Shown: positions 15,705 to 24,042 of the stretch, piece by piece
Numbering within the stretch: position 1 is the stretch's first letter
How the letters are laid out: the number at the start of each line of letters is the position of its first letter
From: Flavobacteriaceae bacterium UBA3179
Lineage (GTDB): Bacteria > Bacteroidota > Bacteroidia > Flavobacteriales > Flavobacteriaceae
Length of the DNA: 31,753 nucleotides
NCBI GenBank assembly: GCA_002364245.1
Contig: DEXR01000027.1
Coordinates: forward strand, 452 to 32,204
Reading direction: 5' to 3'
Program-made: the position numbers and the translations under genes
The notes under the pieces: generated by a model
What the model was told of the DNA's origin: nothing
Databases searched by the model: none
The model's input: only the letters and a program-made list of their open reading frames with translations

Positions 15705-18131
15705 ATGGGGTACACTAAAATTTTAGCAATAGTTTTTGTTGTTTTGCTTTGGGGCTGTGATCAATCTGCTTCAAAAAAAGGGGATTTAATCGATTTTGTT
15801 CCGCAAGACAGCGATTTGGTATTAAAGATTTCAAATTTTGAAACCTTACAGAACGATTTAAAGAATAGCGCGCTTATTTCAGAATTCAGCAACACAAACC
15901 TCACCACCTATTTTTCTGAAACGCACAACCTTTTTAAATACCTCAGCCCAAAAAACGAAAGCTACCTTTCAATAAGCGCTCGTAATGATAGTGTAACCGA
16001 TTACACTTTCGTTGCTCGACAGGATTCTACCGTTTTCAAAACCGATTCCATTCAAAACCGCTCAGTTGAAACTTTGAAATTTGATGACATTTCCTTGCAA
16101 CGCATCACCATTGATAACAAAACAGCATATTCTGCTATTCAGGACAGTGTTTTTATAGCCAGTAGCTCGCAAGAAATAATCACAACTATTTTAAAGGGAA
16201 AAAACGAACAGACACCAAACTTTAAAAAAGCTATTTCGGTTAAAGAAAGCAGTGAACTTACAGCTGTCATCAACAACCCAAAGGTGTATGTAAACGACTC
16301 AACCAATGTGAACTTTGCTACAAATATAGCTTTGGACATTTCAGTATTGCCCAATGCATTCACGGCCACTGGAGTTGCTTTGGCGCGAGATACCGTACCA
16401 CAATTACTTCGGGTTTTCGAAGGGCAGGTACCGCAACAAAACGATTTGGAGCAAATAATACCTAATGACGCCTTAGCTGCTAATTCGTACACGTATAATA
16501 ATGCCACAGCTTTGAGCAAGAACCTACAACCGTTTCAAAAATTAAATTCTTCTGAAAACATAGGAAATATTTTAGGTTCGGTTAATGAAGTAGGTGAAAT
16601 TTTTCTGAAAGAAGGAAATGCAATCGTATTAAAAAGTATTGACACTGATATGACCAATGAAGCGTTGGGACGGTTTATTTCAGAAAACAACTCATTTCGA
16701 GAAACGACTATTTATGATTTTAACCAACCCAATTTATTACATCAAACCCTTAACCCATTAGTTAGTAACGCTGAACTATCGCAAGCTTTTCAATTGGATG
16801 ATTTTTTTGTGATTTCAGAAAACGAAGCGGTTACACAAGCCATTATTACTGCTTATAAAAACAATGATGTATTAGGTAAAAGCCATTATTTTGAAGATGC
16901 TTCAACGCAATTGAGCAATGCTTCTTCCATTTTAATTTACAAAATGGGAAATCGAATTACAGACGCGGTTGCGCCATATTTTTCTACGGAAATTTCAACT
17001 ATTTCCCTATCAAACTATCCGTTGGCCTTGCTTCAGTTTACATACGATCGTGATTTTGCACACGTAAATTTGGTATGCAAAGAAGCTTCAGAAAATAAAC
17101 AGCAAAAAGGAACAGTTTCTGAACAATTCAGCATTGAACTGGAAAATACTGTTTTAGGTGAACCTCAGCTATTTACCAATCACCGGACCAATGGAAAAGA
17201 CATCGTTGTACAGGATATTGGGAATAAGTTGTATTTTATTTCAGAAGAAGGAAAAACGCTTTGGACCAAAAAAATGGACAATCCCATTCTTGGTAAAATC
17301 CATGAAGTGGATATCCTGCGCAACGGCAAAAAGCAATTGGCTTTTGTCACAAAAAACAACTTTTATGTTTTAGACAGAACCGGAAATAATGTGTCGCCTT
17401 TCCCACTTCAATTTAAAGATGAAATAACACAACCACTCTCCGTTTTCGATTACGACAACAACCGCAAATACCGTTTTATCATCACCCAAGGCAAAGAGTT
17501 ATTTATGTATAACAACAACGGGAAGATTGTAAAAGGGTTTACTTTTGAAAAAGCCAAAAGCAATATAGTGTTACCACCCCAACACATACGCATGGGCAAT
17601 AAAGATTATATTGTTATTGCTGAAGAAAACGGCCATTTGAACATTTTGCACCGAACTGGAAAAGTACGTGTTCCGCTCTCAAAAAAGTTTGAGTTTTCTG
17701 AAATACCTATTGAAGAAGAAGGAAATAACTTTGTGGTAATTACTAAAGACAATAACAAGGTAAGTATTTCGCAGACTGGAAAAACAACTACACAAACCCT
17801 CGATGTAAGTAACAGCTATGGTTTTGTGGTAAACGGAAACGTAAAAGCCACTATGGATGACAACCTATTGCGCATTAACAGTAAGCTCACTGAATTACCA
17901 TTTGGTATTTACACCCAACCAAAAATATTTATGGTAAACCGAAATAAATATATTACCACGACCGAAACCCAAGAAAGCAAAGTTTATGTTTTTAATGCAT
18001 CTGGAGATGCTTTAAATGGTTTTCCTGTTTACGGTACTTCTGCTTCAGAAATTGGTAGGTTATCCTCAAAAGGTAAAGTTGGCATAGTTGTTAAAGGCTC
18101 AGAGAAGGAAGTTGTTTTATACGGTATTTAA
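15705..18131 (+). CDS. Large lipoprotein with C-terminal beta-propeller-like region, function unknown
   Basis: An 808-residue lipoprotein: a hydrophobic start ends in a lipobox (LLWGC, Cys18) with no Asp at +2, compatible with export to the outer membrane. Residues about 25-470 form a repetitive alpha/beta region resembling the DUF3352 type of exported proteins (FVPQDSDLVLKISNFETL). Residues about 480-808 contain blades with the pattern DIVVQDIGNKLYFISEEGKTLW, NFYVLDRTGN and LNILHRTGK, suggesting a PQQ/WD-like propeller that may bind protein. No catalytic motif was recognised. It follows the Asp-zincin by 116 bases on the same strand; its own -7 box suggests independent transcription. The role is unknown. 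Confidence 0.8.
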   Translation: MGYTKILAIVFVVLLWGCDQSASKKGDLIDFVPQDSDLVLKISNFETLQNDLKNSALISEFSNTNLTTYFSETHNLFKYLSPKNESYLSISARNDSVTDYTFVARQDSTVFKTDSIQNRSVETLKFDDISLQRITIDNKTAYSAIQDSVFIASSSQEIITTILKGKNEQTPNFKKAISVKESSELTAVINNPKVYVNDSTNVNFATNIALDISVLPNAFTATGVALARDTVPQLLRVFEGQVPQQNDLEQIIPNDALAANSYTYNNATALSKNLQPFQKLNSSENIGNILGSVNEVGEIFLKEGNAIVLKSIDTDMTNEALGRFISENNSFRETTIYDFNQPNLLHQTLNPLVSNAELSQAFQLDDFFVISENEAVTQAIITAYKNNDVLGKSHYFEDASTQLSNASSILIYKMGNRITDAVAPYFSTEISTISLSNYPLALLQFTYDRDFAHVNLVCKEASENKQQKGTVSEQFSIELENTVLGEPQLFTNHRTNGKDIVVQDIGNKLYFISEEGKTLWTKKMDNPILGKIHEVDILRNGKKQLAFVTKNNFYVLDRTGNNVSPFPLQFKDEITQPLSVFDYDNNRKYRFIITQGKELFMYNNNGKIVKGFTFEKAKSNIVLPPQHIRMGNKDYIVIAEENGHLNILHRTGKVRVPLSKKFEFSEIPIEEEGNNFVVITKDNNKVSISQTGKTTTQTLDVSNSYGFVVNGNVKATMDDNLLRINSKLTELPFGIYTQPKIFMVNRNKYITTTETQESKVYVFNASGDALNGFPVYGTSASEIGRLSSKGKVGIVVKGSEKEVVLYGI

Positions 18132-18251
18132 AAAAACGCTGTTTTAAAGCCATTGGTTTTCTTCTATTAATTCACTCTTATCAATTATTCCTTAAAAGCC
18201 AATTGTTTAACTATCTTAATTTTGTTACATTTAAGATAGACAAAGACCCTT

Positions 18252-21200
18252 ATGCTTCAACGCTACGTAACTACCATCCTCTTACTTTTAGTTCCGTTTT
18301 TACTATTCGGACAAGAGCATACATCTATTAAACTAACAAAAATAGAAGAAGAAGTTTCTAATCTGTGGATTTCATCAATAATACAGGATAATGATGGCTT
18401 TATTTGGCTGGCTACACAAGATGGACTGTATCGTTATGATGGTAGCAGCTTCAACACCTATCGATATAATCCGCTGCACAAAAACACCCTTCCCGCAAAC
18501 TGGATACGCTGCATTGCACAATCTGAAAAAGGATATTATTGGATAGGAACGCAAGGTGCTGGTTTAGTTAAATTTCATGCTAATGAAAATATTTTTGAAC
18601 CATTATCCATTTCAAAAATTGATCAGCCAGAATCAATAGGAAGCATTATATATCAACTTTTGCAAACCAGTAAAGGAGCTCTTTGGGTGGATAGCGACAC
18701 AGGATTATTCAGAAAAAGTAAAGATTCAGACACTTTTGAAAAGATAAGCGGCCACTCACTAAATATCTTGCTAAAAGAAACCCCTCAAGGAAAAGAGCTT
18801 ATAAAAATAAAAGACACCCTCTATTTTTTTGAGAATAATAGCTTGGTGCCTGTTCTAAAAAATACCCCTATTGAAAGAATGGCGATCACACCCAATGGCG
18901 ATTTAATCTATAGGTCTAACAAAAAGGTATTTGTATATGATTTTAAGACAAATCCAAAAAAGATTGATGTTCCAGAACCTATTTATTTTATTTCGAACAT
19001 TCAAGATAAATCCTGTTTTTTAATCAGTCCCAATAATTTTTATAAATACGATCTTTCTACACAAAAGGTGGAGCGGTTGATAAATAACAATCCTAATTTT
19101 TCCATTCAAGAAATCAATACGCTGTTTTTAGACCAACAAGAAATATTATGGATTGGTTCACGCAAAGGACTATTTAAAGAAAATAAAGCCGGAAAAGTTT
19201 TTACCGGTAACATTCCATTGCATGCTCGCCGTATTGTCGTTTCTAACGATACTACCTTTATTGGCGGAATGACGGGGCTTCACACTTATTCAAAAAAAGA
19301 AGAAACGTACACCTCGGTCTTATCAAACCATAATATTTTTTCACTTCATAAAACAAATAAAGGTATTTGGGCCGGTGATCTTACAGGCAATGTTCATTTT
19401 ATGGCCACAAACGGTACTATCACTACTTATCCTATTGAAAACAACAGTGAGAAACTTCTTAAAATATATGGTATTGCCGAAGATAAAAACGGGTATTTAT
19501 GGGTTGGTTCATGGGCTGGCATCCATCTTATGGATAAAAAAGGAAACGAGCTCAACACCTATAAACTTAAGACCAGCACCAAAGACGATGAACTAAAAAC
19601 CCTACAAATTTTAAGGGACAAAAATGACAATCTTTGGGTAATTACCGTAGGGAATGGTGTTTATAAAATACCTGATATCTCTAAAATCACTTCAGAAGAA
19701 AAACCTTTTGATTACACAAGATACCTGCATAAAAAAGGAGACGAAACCACCATTAACACAAATGTACTCTACGAGGTACACGAAGACCAGAAAGGGAACC
19801 TTTGGTTTGGGTCCGATTACGGAATAAATAAATACAATGAAAAAACAGATGCCTTTGAAGTCCTAAAAATTGACGATGAAGCATTCGACAAAAAAACCAT
19901 GGCCATTGAAACCGACACAAATGGACTATTGTGGGTAAGCACCATACGAAGTGGTCTGTATGTGTACGACCCCACTGAAGAAAAACTGCTAAACCTTAAC
20001 CAAACAGACGGATTAATATCCGATGCTTGCCTTTTTACCTCCAGTACTTTTGCAAATAGCACCCTCTATTTTGGAACCGACGAAGGGATACAAATTATAA
20101 ATCCTGCTAATTATTCGCACCCCGATGTTTTTGATGCTCCAATAATCACGAGCATAAAAGTCTATGGAAATAAAACAGATGAACATCATAGCACCATACT
20201 CAATAACAACCAAATAGAACTAGATTATAATCAACGGGACTTTAGTCTTCATTTTTCTCTACATGATTATCGGTTCCCCACCAAGGTTAAATATTATTAC
20301 AAATTGGGGGAAGAAAACAAAAACTGGCTAAAAGCTGAAGGAAACACCGTGAATTTTTCCGATTTAAAACCCGGTGAATATACCTTTTTTGTAAAAGCTG
20401 CCTATCAAAACGTAAATGACACCCCTATTTCAAAAGCTACCATAACGATAGCACCCCCTTGGTATAAAACATGGTGGGCCTATTTGTTTTATCTTATAGC
20501 ATTTGCAGCTTTAGTCTACTTTTATTTTTACCTTAAATACAAGCAAAATGTTGCCCATAACAAATTAAAGGCCATTGAGGAAATTGACGTTGCAAAATCC
20601 AACTTCTTTGCAAACGTATCTCACGAGTTGCGCACTCCCTTAACATTAATAAAAGGGCCGGTTGAAGACCAATTGGCATCAGGAAAGCTAACAAAGAGCG
20701 AACGTAAAAACCTCTTGAATGCACAAAACAATACCCAACGCATGGAAGCATTGGTCGAGCAGCTATTGGCACTTTCAAAATTAGAAAGTGGCATTGTAAA
20801 ACTAAAGGTACAGCCTGGCAACCTTTCTAAATATATTGATGCACAAGCCGAAGCCTTTTCTTTCAGTACCCACGAAAAAAACATTCAATATACCATTGAG
20901 ACCTCTTCAAACAATGGTGTAGATTGGTTTGACCGTGATATTATGGAAACAATACTTTTCAATCTTGTGGGAAATGCTGTTAAATATACGCCAGAAAAAA
21001 AGAGCATTACAATTACTGGGACAAAAGAAGGCTCCTATTATTCACTTAACGTAGAAAATACAGGCAGTTATTTGAGCCCTGAAGAACAACAAAAAGTTTT
21101 TGAGCGCTTTTACCAAATAAACGAGCAAATAAGTGGTACAGGCATTGGCCTCTCATTAACAAAAGAATTGATTGAACTCCATAAAGGGAGCATTTCGGTA

Positions 21201-22112
21201 AAAAGTGACAAAAAAGGGGCTACAATTTTTTCAGTAAAAATACCTGTTGAAAAACAATTCTATGAGACTTTTGAAATACTTACCGAGAATCACGACAATC
21301 AAGAGCATCCAGAGCTCACTTTTCCTTCTGGTATAAATAACTCTGAACAATTGGCCTTAAAAGATGCGCCTATTTTATTGATTGTAGATGACGCTGCTGA
21401 AATACGTAATTATATCACTTCTATTTTTGAAAATACTTATAAAATTTATACTGCTGCCAATGGAACTAAAGGTCTTTCGGTAGCAAAAAAACGAATTCCC
21501 GATGTTATAATAAGTGATGTAATGATGCCCGATAAAGATGGCTTTACGTTAACCAAAGAGCTAAAAGAAGCACCTTTAACTTCGCACATTCCTATAATAC
21601 TCCTTACTGGAAAATCTAAGGTTACCGATAAACTGGAAGGATTAGGCATTGGCGCAGATGCTTATCTTACAAAACCTTTTAGCCCTCAATTGGTAAAAGC
21701 TACGGCCAAAAACCTCATTGAAAACCGAAGAAAGTTACAAGAACGTTTTTCTCAAGACGTAATTTTGCAAGCAAAAGATATTGCCATCTCTTCTGCTGAC
21801 GAACAATTTTTAGAACGGTTACAGGAGGTTATAGACAATAACATTACAAATTCTGAATTTACTACTGAAGATTTCAGCAAAGCCATGTTGGTAAGCCGCA
21901 TGCAACTACACCGAAAATTAAAAGCCCTTACTGGTTATTCCACCACTGAGTTTATACGAAACCAAAGGCTAAAATTAGCAGCGCAATTACTTAAAGCTAA
22001 TAAAATTTCAGTTTCTGAAGTTGGGTACACAGTTGGCTTTAACGATGCCTCTTATTTTGGAAAATGCTTTAAAAAGGAGTTTGGATGCGCCCCTTCCGAT
22101 TATGCTCTTTAA
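18252..22112 (+). CDS. Hybrid two-component system (sensor kinase, receiver and AraC-type regulator)
   Basis: A 1286-residue one-protein signalling system of the Bacteroidota HTCS type. A signal peptide (LLLLVPFLLFGQ) precedes a periplasmic sensor built from about a dozen Reg_prop propeller motifs (FIWLATQDGLYRYDG, YWIGTQGAG, LWFGSDYGINKYN). A Y_Y_Y domain (about 640-730) and one membrane span (about 742-763) follow. Inside the cell are HisKA with His791 in VSHELRTPL, an HATPase with NAVKYTPEK and GTGIGLSLTKEL, a receiver with phospho-acceptor Asp1089 (ISDVMMPDKDG), and a C-terminal AraC HTH ending in SEVGYTVGFNDASYFGKCFKKEFG. All catalytic boxes look intact. Such proteins usually control glycan-utilisation loci, but no susC/susD or glycoside hydrolase is adjacent. 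Confidence 0.96.
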   Translation: MLQRYVTTILLLLVPFLLFGQEHTSIKLTKIEEEVSNLWISSIIQDNDGFIWLATQDGLYRYDGSSFNTYRYNPLHKNTLPANWIRCIAQSEKGYYWIGTQGAGLVKFHANENIFEPLSISKIDQPESIGSIIYQLLQTSKGALWVDSDTGLFRKSKDSDTFEKISGHSLNILLKETPQGKELIKIKDTLYFFENNSLVPVLKNTPIERMAITPNGDLIYRSNKKVFVYDFKTNPKKIDVPEPIYFISNIQDKSCFLISPNNFYKYDLSTQKVERLINNNPNFSIQEINTLFLDQQEILWIGSRKGLFKENKAGKVFTGNIPLHARRIVVSNDTTFIGGMTGLHTYSKKEETYTSVLSNHNIFSLHKTNKGIWAGDLTGNVHFMATNGTITTYPIENNSEKLLKIYGIAEDKNGYLWVGSWAGIHLMDKKGNELNTYKLKTSTKDDELKTLQILRDKNDNLWVITVGNGVYKIPDISKITSEEKPFDYTRYLHKKGDETTINTNVLYEVHEDQKGNLWFGSDYGINKYNEKTDAFEVLKIDDEAFDKKTMAIETDTNGLLWVSTIRSGLYVYDPTEEKLLNLNQTDGLISDACLFTSSTFANSTLYFGTDEGIQIINPANYSHPDVFDAPIITSIKVYGNKTDEHHSTILNNNQIELDYNQRDFSLHFSLHDYRFPTKVKYYYKLGEENKNWLKAEGNTVNFSDLKPGEYTFFVKAAYQNVNDTPISKATITIAPPWYKTWWAYLFYLIAFAALVYFYFYLKYKQNVAHNKLKAIEEIDVAKSNFFANVSHELRTPLTLIKGPVEDQLASGKLTKSERKNLLNAQNNTQRMEALVEQLLALSKLESGIVKLKVQPGNLSKYIDAQAEAFSFSTHEKNIQYTIETSSNNGVDWFDRDIMETILFNLVGNAVKYTPEKKSITITGTKEGSYYSLNVENTGSYLSPEEQQKVFERFYQINEQISGTGIGLSLTKELIELHKGSISVKSDKKGATIFSVKIPVEKQFYETFEILTENHDNQEHPELTFPSGINNSEQLALKDAPILLIVDDAAEIRNYITSIFENTYKIYTAANGTKGLSVAKKRIPDVIISDVMMPDKDGFTLTKELKEAPLTSHIPIILLTGKSKVTDKLEGLGIGADAYLTKPFSPQLVKATAKNLIENRRKLQERFSQDVILQAKDIAISSADEQFLERLQEVIDNNITNSEFTTEDFSKAMLVSRMQLHRKLKALTGYSTTEFIRNQRLKLAAQLLKANKISVSEVGYTVGFNDASYFGKCFKKEFGCAPSDYAL

Positions 22113-22157
22113 TAAAATATTCTATAAAAATCAATAAAGACAAATAACCACATTGCT

Positions 22158-22184
22158 GTTACATAATTATTAGTAATGGTTACA
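22158..22184 (+). promoter_or_regulatory. Candidate operator: paired GTTACA repeats 21 bp apart
   Basis: GTTACA occurs at 22158-22163 and 22179-22184, giving a 21-bp period (two helical turns), 60 bases upstream of the 51-aa ORF and just after the HTCS gene. A single copy also lies at 18224-18229, upstream of the HTCS. AraC-type outputs often bind such direct repeats. The assignment is an inference from spacing alone. Confidence 0.3.
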
Positions 22185-22244
22185 ATAGTCATACTCTTTC
22201 TGAGGGCCACAACTTAACTTTACGGCATATTACTTCCCAATATC

Positions 22245-22400
22245 ATGAACAAGATTAAAAAAATTTATACAGGAATTTTGCATTATGGACCAAAACATGA
22301 TTTATACCTGAACATAACAAATCTGAAAGACGGAAAATATGTGCTCTATATAAGCCATAAGAACAAAATCATTAAAAAAACAACCTTTAAAAAGCAATAA
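22245..22400 (+). CDS. 51-aa small ORF resembling a bare T9SS sorting tail
   Basis: An ATG-to-TAA frame of 51 codons, basic and without signal peptide. The segment LYLNITNLKDGKYVLYI, followed by a Lys-rich end IIKKTTFKKQ, resembles the last 40 residues of type A T9SS sorting domains (LxIxxLxxGxYxLxI...KK). A stop lies 30 bases upstream in frame, so it is not the visible end of a longer cargo. It sits between the HTCS and the lipoprotein gene, 34 bases ahead of the latter, so the two are probably co-transcribed. Whether it is translated is uncertain. Confidence 0.5.
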   Translation: MNKIKKIYTGILHYGPKHDLYLNITNLKDGKYVLYISHKNKIIKKTTFKKQ

Positions 22401-22434
22401 TCAAACTAAGTTAAACTATTTAAAACAAGAAATC

Positions 22435-23067
22435 ATGAAAAAATTAATTCTATTTAGCCTTTTAATTGTAAGCATTATACTAACAAGTTGTGCTTCAGCA
22501 ATTCCCGACAGTGACAATGCCTACCCTACCGTATCTTTTTCATTTCTACCGGCAAACAGTAATAGTGGTGGAGAAGAAAATATAATTATAGGGCATGATG
22601 GAAAAGTATCCCTAAATGGTACAACACAAACTTTCAATTTTGACAGTGATGTAGTGTACCTTAAAAAAAACAATGAATACGGCACTTTGTTTGTGGTAAA
22701 AGACGACCGTAATCCAGCTGGCGACAAAGGTTCTATTAAAAGCGCAAGTTTAACTATGCCCGACAATTCTATAATCAATATATCAAATGTTACAGATATT
22801 GTATCGGGCAATTGGTCAGAAGGTGGTCTTTCAACAATGCCAAATACAAGAACATTTAGGTTTACGGGCGATCCTAATAATGTACGGGATGGTGCCGCGA
22901 TATCCCCCAATTTAACCCCTTTACTTGAAAGTGCGGATGGTAGCGGCATCGATAATTTTGAGTTTAAGCTTACCGCAGAAGACCACCACAGCAATTCTTT
23001 AACTAAAGTATTGGTGGTCCGTATTACCAATGCTGAAAGTCATATTGGTTTTGGGGATCTTGACTAA
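22435..23067 (+). CDS. Secreted lipoprotein of unknown family, likely linked to the HTCS
   Basis: A 210-residue lipoprotein. The N-terminus has a hydrophobic segment and the lipobox IILTSC (Cys19). The mature protein is beta-rich and polar, without recognisable catalytic motifs. A Gly/Asn/Ser-rich stretch (NSNSGGEENI) and repeated aspartates could suggest a beta-sandwich binding protein, but I know no matching family. It starts 34 bases after the 51-aa ORF and 322 bases after the HTCS, so it is a candidate target of that regulator. A long bidirectional hairpin lies downstream, ahead of convergent lipB. Confidence 0.75.
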   Translation: MKKLILFSLLIVSIILTSCASAIPDSDNAYPTVSFSFLPANSNSGGEENIIIGHDGKVSLNGTTQTFNFDSDVVYLKKNNEYGTLFVVKDDRNPAGDKGSIKSASLTMPDNSIINISNVTDIVSGNWSEGGLSTMPNTRTFRFTGDPNNVRDGAAISPNLTPLLESADGSGIDNFEFKLTAEDHHSNSLTKVLVVRITNAESHIGFGDLD

Positions 23068-23128
23068 AGGTTAAAAACCCTCACTAGCACAGGACAAATT
23101 AATCAGTACATTTAAAATAGTTGAATTG

Positions 23129-23179
23129 GAAAACAGACCACCCTATTATTAACCTTAAAATAATTTGGTGGTTGTTTTC
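23129..23179. terminator. Long bidirectional terminator overlapping the lipB 3' end
   Basis: The arms GAAAACA, ACCACC and ATTATT face AATAAT, GGTGGT and TGTTTTC around the 8-nt loop AACCTTAA, with only small internal mismatches (19 pairs). It serves the converging lipoprotein (plus) and lipB (minus). The right arm lies inside the last eight codons of lipB, including its stop at 23155-23157. Confidence 0.75.
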
Positions 23180-23880
23180 TTATAAAGCTCTGCCTTAAAA
23201 AGTGCTGCAAAATGTTTCAGTAACTTTTCTTTTACTTCTTCCATTGACAGCTGTGACTTTCCCAATTCAACATTTAAAGATGTTACTGCTTTTCCTTTAA
23301 TGCCGCAGGGAATCATATTATCAAAATAGCCTAAATCGGCATTCACATTTAGTGCAAAACCGTGCATGGTCACCCAGCGGCTAGCACGAACACCCATCGC
23401 GCAAATTTTACGGGCAAAGGGAGTGCCTACATCGAGCCAAACACCCGTTTCGCCTTTAGAGCGTTCAGCTTTCAGACCATATTCCGCGAGGGTTAAAATG
23501 ACCATTTCTTCTAAAAATCGCAGATATTTGTGGATATCTGTAAAGAAATTTTCCAAGTCTAAAATAGGATAGCCTACAACTTGCCCAGGGCCGTGATAGG
23601 TAATATCGCCACCACGGTTAATTTTGTAAAAGGTAGCGCCTATTTTGGCCAGTTTTTCTTCAGAAATTAAAAGGTTTGAAAGATCGCCGCTTTTGCCTAA
23701 TGTGTATACATGAGGGTGCTCTACCAACAAAAAGTAATTAGGCGTTTCATAATCAGTACCTTCACGACGGTTTTTCACCTTGGCATCCAATATTTTTTGA
23801 AAAAGCGATTCTTGATAGACCCAACATTCTTCGTAATCTTTTAACCCTAAATTTTCAACGTGAATATACTTATTTGCCAT
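23155..23880 (-). CDS. lipB: Lipoyl(octanoyl) transferase
   Basis: A 241-residue cytoplasmic enzyme that moves the octanoyl group from acyl carrier protein to lipoyl domains of 2-oxo-acid dehydrogenases and the glycine cleavage system. The signature GGDITYHGPGQVVGYPILDL is present. The active-site lysine lies in RKICAMGVR, and the catalytic cysteine lies in NMIPCGIKGKAVTSL. The start chosen is the ATG at 23880 (MANKYIHVENLGL), which fits the family; a longer frame upstream to 24006 would overlap the divergent protease gene and adds no conserved sequence. The C-terminus is built into a terminator hairpin. The lipoate synthase lipA is not in the window. Confidence 0.96.
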   Translation of the reverse strand: MANKYIHVENLGLKDYEECWVYQESLFQKILDAKVKNRREGTDYETPNYFLLVEHPHVYTLGKSGDLSNLLISEEKLAKIGATFYKINRGGDITYHGPGQVVGYPILDLENFFTDIHKYLRFLEEMVILTLAEYGLKAERSKGETGVWLDVGTPFARKICAMGVRASRWVTMHGFALNVNADLGYFDNMIPCGIKGKAVTSLNVELGKSQLSMEEVKEKLLKHFAALFKAELYKKTTTKLF

Positions 23881-24042
23881 TCCAAATCTTATAATATTAC
23901 AATACACAAAATTAATAGTATTAAAATACTTTTTGGGGCTATTTAAAAAAATAGCATTACAGTCATCAAAAACATGAGCTATTTCTTTAAAAAGAGGCCA
24001 AAGCACACTATATTTACGGTAATTATTCCGAAAAATCAGAAA

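Noticed and set aside
22521..23030. 169-codon minus-strand frame inside the lipoprotein gene
   Set aside because: It overlaps a gene with lipobox, codon pattern and context in favour of the plus strand; its translation resembles no known protein.
23881..24006. Upstream extension of the lipB frame to 24006
   Set aside because: The added residues are not conserved in LipB and overlap the divergent protease start; ATG at 23880 gives the normal family length.
23974..24042. Upstream in-frame ATG at 23974 for the metalloprotease
   Set aside because: It would place a basic, non-signal sequence before the clear signal peptide starting at 24043.
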